From Candidatus Phaeomarinibacter sp. (lineage in GTDB: Bacteria; Pseudomonadota; Alphaproteobacteria; CGMCC-115125): a stretch of 7,288 nucleotides of DNA. Position numbers and translations under genes: made by a program. The stretch is from NCBI GenBank assembly GCA_028279995.1, contig JANQMQ010000433.1, positions 1-7,288 of the forward strand, read 5' to 3'. The notes under the pieces were generated by a model, which had not been told where the DNA came from, made no database searches, and worked only from the letters and a program-made list of their open reading frames with translations. Positions 6,338 through 7,288 of the stretch are shown here, piece by piece (within the stretch, counting starts at the first letter, position 1; each line of letters begins with the position of its first letter).

Positions 6338-6367
6338 CTGCGCTGGCATCGGCGCACCGCCCCGCAG
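6338..6367 (+). promoter_or_regulatory. Hairpin just before the gltB ribosome-binding site
   Basis: CTGCG (6338-6342) pairs with CGCAG (6363-6367), with an inner CGG/CCG (6350-6352/6357-6359). It ends 3 nt before the GAGAGG at 6371-6376. It could influence ribosome access together with the upstream junction element, but short stems like this also arise by chance. Confidence 0.25.
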
Positions 6368-6385
6368 TTTGAGAGGTTTGGCGGC

Positions 6386-7288
6386 ATGACAAAGACCACC
6401 AACGGTCAGTTCCGTCCGGCAGGGCTACCCGCAGCGCAGGGCATGTATGACCCGCGCAATGAGAAAGATTCATGCGGCATTGGCTTCGTTGCCAACATCA
6501 AGAACAAGAAAACCCACAAGACCGTCCAGGACGGCCTGTCGATCCTCTGCAACCTCGAGCATCGTGGTGCCGTGGGCGCTGACCCCAAGGCAGGCGACGG
6601 TGCCGGCATTCTGATTCAGATGCCCGACGCCTTCCTGCGCGCTGTCACCGCTGACCTTGGCTTCACACTACCGGCTGAAGGCGACTACGCCGTTGCCCAT
6701 TTCTTCCTGCCGCAGGAAGAAGACCGCCGCGCCCACGTCATCAAGCGTGCAGAAGAAACCGTCACAAACGAAGGCCAGACGGTTCTTGGCTGGCGCGATG
6801 TACCCGTCGACAACTCAGACCTCGGCTATTCGGTGATCCCGACAGAACCTCATCACATGCAGCTCTTCATCGAGCGCGGTGAGAACTGTGCCGATCAGGA
6901 TGCGTTCGAGCGCAAGCTCTTCGTCATCCGCAAACTGGTGTGGAACAGCCTTCTTGAAGAAGATGCCAAGACAGCCGCCGACGTCTACATCACGTCCATG
7001 TCGTCACGTGTGCTCAACTACAAGGGCATGCTGCTCTCGGACCAGGTCGGCAAGTACTATCTTGACCTGTCAGACGAACGCATGGTCTCGGCCCTGGCCC
7101 TTGTGCATCAGCGCTTCTCCACCAACACCTTCCCTACATGGAGCCTCGCGCAGCCGTTCCGCATGGTCTGCCACAATGGTGAAATCAACACCATGCGCGG
7201 CAACGTCAACTGGATGGCCGCCCGCAAGGGTCCCATGAAGTCGGACATTCTGGGCGAGGACCTGGACAAGATCTGGCCGCTGACCGTT
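6386..7288 (+). CDS. gltB: Glutamate synthase (NADPH) large chain, N-terminal part; 3' end outside window
   Basis: Alpha subunit of NADPH-dependent GOGAT, a cytosolic iron-sulfur flavoenzyme that, with GltD, transfers the amide of glutamine to 2-oxoglutarate to give two glutamates. The first 301 codons are present, covering most of the class II glutamine amidotransferase domain. Cys30 in DSCGIGFVA is the N-terminal nucleophile after removal of a 29-residue propeptide. LEHRGAVGADPKAGDGAGI (57-75), HQRFSTNTFPTW (from 241) and HNGEINTMRGN (from 263) form the glutamine pocket. The start at 6386 has GAGAGG 9 nt upstream. An ATG at 6443 (MYDPRNEKDSCGIG) would leave a 10-residue propeptide but lacks a clear ribosome-binding site. 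The FMN, Fe-S and 2-oxoglutarate domains lie to the right. It is divergent from the bufferin operon, with no evident functional link to it. Confidence 0.98.
   Translation, partial: MTKTTNGQFRPAGLPAAQGMYDPRNEKDSCGIGFVANIKNKKTHKTVQDGLSILCNLEHRGAVGADPKAGDGAGILIQMPDAFLRAVTADLGFTLPAEGDYAVAHFFLPQEEDRRAHVIKRAEETVTNEGQTVLGWRDVPVDNSDLGYSVIPTEPHHMQLFIERGENCADQDAFERKLFVIRKLVWNSLLEEDAKTAADVYITSMSSRVLNYKGMLLSDQVGKYYLDLSDERMVSALALVHQRFSTNTFPTWSLAQPFRMVCHNGEINTMRGNVNWMAARKGPMKSDILGEDLDKIWPLTV

Larger units (their letters stand above)
5935..6385 (+). other. Gene-free, hairpin-rich region upstream of gltB (possible 5' leader)
   Basis: No credible coding frame exists on either strand. The long minus-strand frame at 6473-6069 overlaps gltB and resembles nothing. 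The stretch contains several perfect short inverted repeats. CCTGAC/GTCAGG (6024-6029/6056-6061) would enclose 26 nt. AAGCC/GGCTT (6071-6075/6087-6091) encloses 11 nt. CCCCCT+TGAA pairs with TTCA+AGGGGG (6102-6134) with a GGCTC bulge. GTCCCG/CGGGAC (6206-6211/6219-6224) has a 7-nt loop. Then come the junction element at 6260-6318 and a hairpin at 6338-6367. Some pairing is expected by chance at this GC content. Confidence 0.5.

Noticed and set aside
5869..6385. Known structural RNAs (6S, SRP RNA, RNase P RNA, tmRNA halves, tRNA) in the gltB upstream region.
   Set aside because: None of the conserved core motifs of these RNAs is visible, such as the SRP tetraloop region, the RNase P GAGGAAAGTCC block or tRNA TTCGANTC in a cloverleaf.
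6069..6473. Minus-strand frame of 134 codons overlapping the gltB start.
   Set aside because: It is antisense to certain gltB coding sequence, unlike any protein I know, and rich in residues typical of shadow frames.

Overview
The window looks like a stretch of alphaproteobacterial chromosome. Supporting this are fairly high GC, a GltB and a CcoN that read like alphaproteobacterial proteins, and an FNR/FixK-type box ahead of ccoN. No mobile element, tRNA, rRNA or CRISPR was seen. The genus cannot be named from the sequence alone.

Layout. Everything recognisable from 5424 down to 1 is on the minus strand. In order of transcription these are: a four-gene bufferin (Buf/Gig-type) RiPP metallophore operon, bufA (DUF2282 precursor, 5424-5128), bufB (DUF692/MNIO enzyme, 5082-4075), bufC (DUF2063 partner, 4091-3270) and bufD (DoxX membrane protein, 3273-2830); an unrecognised four-helix membrane protein (2765-2382); a threonine-aldolase-family PLP enzyme (2359-1268); then, after a 223-bp gap with a perfect TTGA-N6-TCAA box, the 5' part of ccoN (1044 to beyond base 1), the catalytic subunit of a cbb3 oxidase. 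On the plus strand gltB (glutamate synthase large chain) starts at 6386 and runs off the right edge.

The 961-bp divergent gap between bufA and gltB (5425-6385) holds no convincing gene. It is rich in dyads: a nested palindrome at 5798-5868, a 7-7-7 operator-like dyad at 5886-5906 beside a possible promoter, and several hairpins, including an element at 6260-6318 that folds on paper into a three-way junction shortly before the gltB ribosome-binding site.

How the genes fit together. BufA is predicted to be exported after BufB/BufC modify its core cysteines and to bind copper-like metals in the periplasm. BufD would act in the membrane. The cbb3 oxidase needs copper and haem and is probably induced under low oxygen by an FNR/FixK regulator. 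Placing a copper-buffering peptide next to a copper enzyme is suggestive, but a functional link is inference. The bufferin system is a recently described family, so it is not new as such; the least explained parts are the non-coding structures between bufA and gltB and the small membrane protein downstream of bufD.
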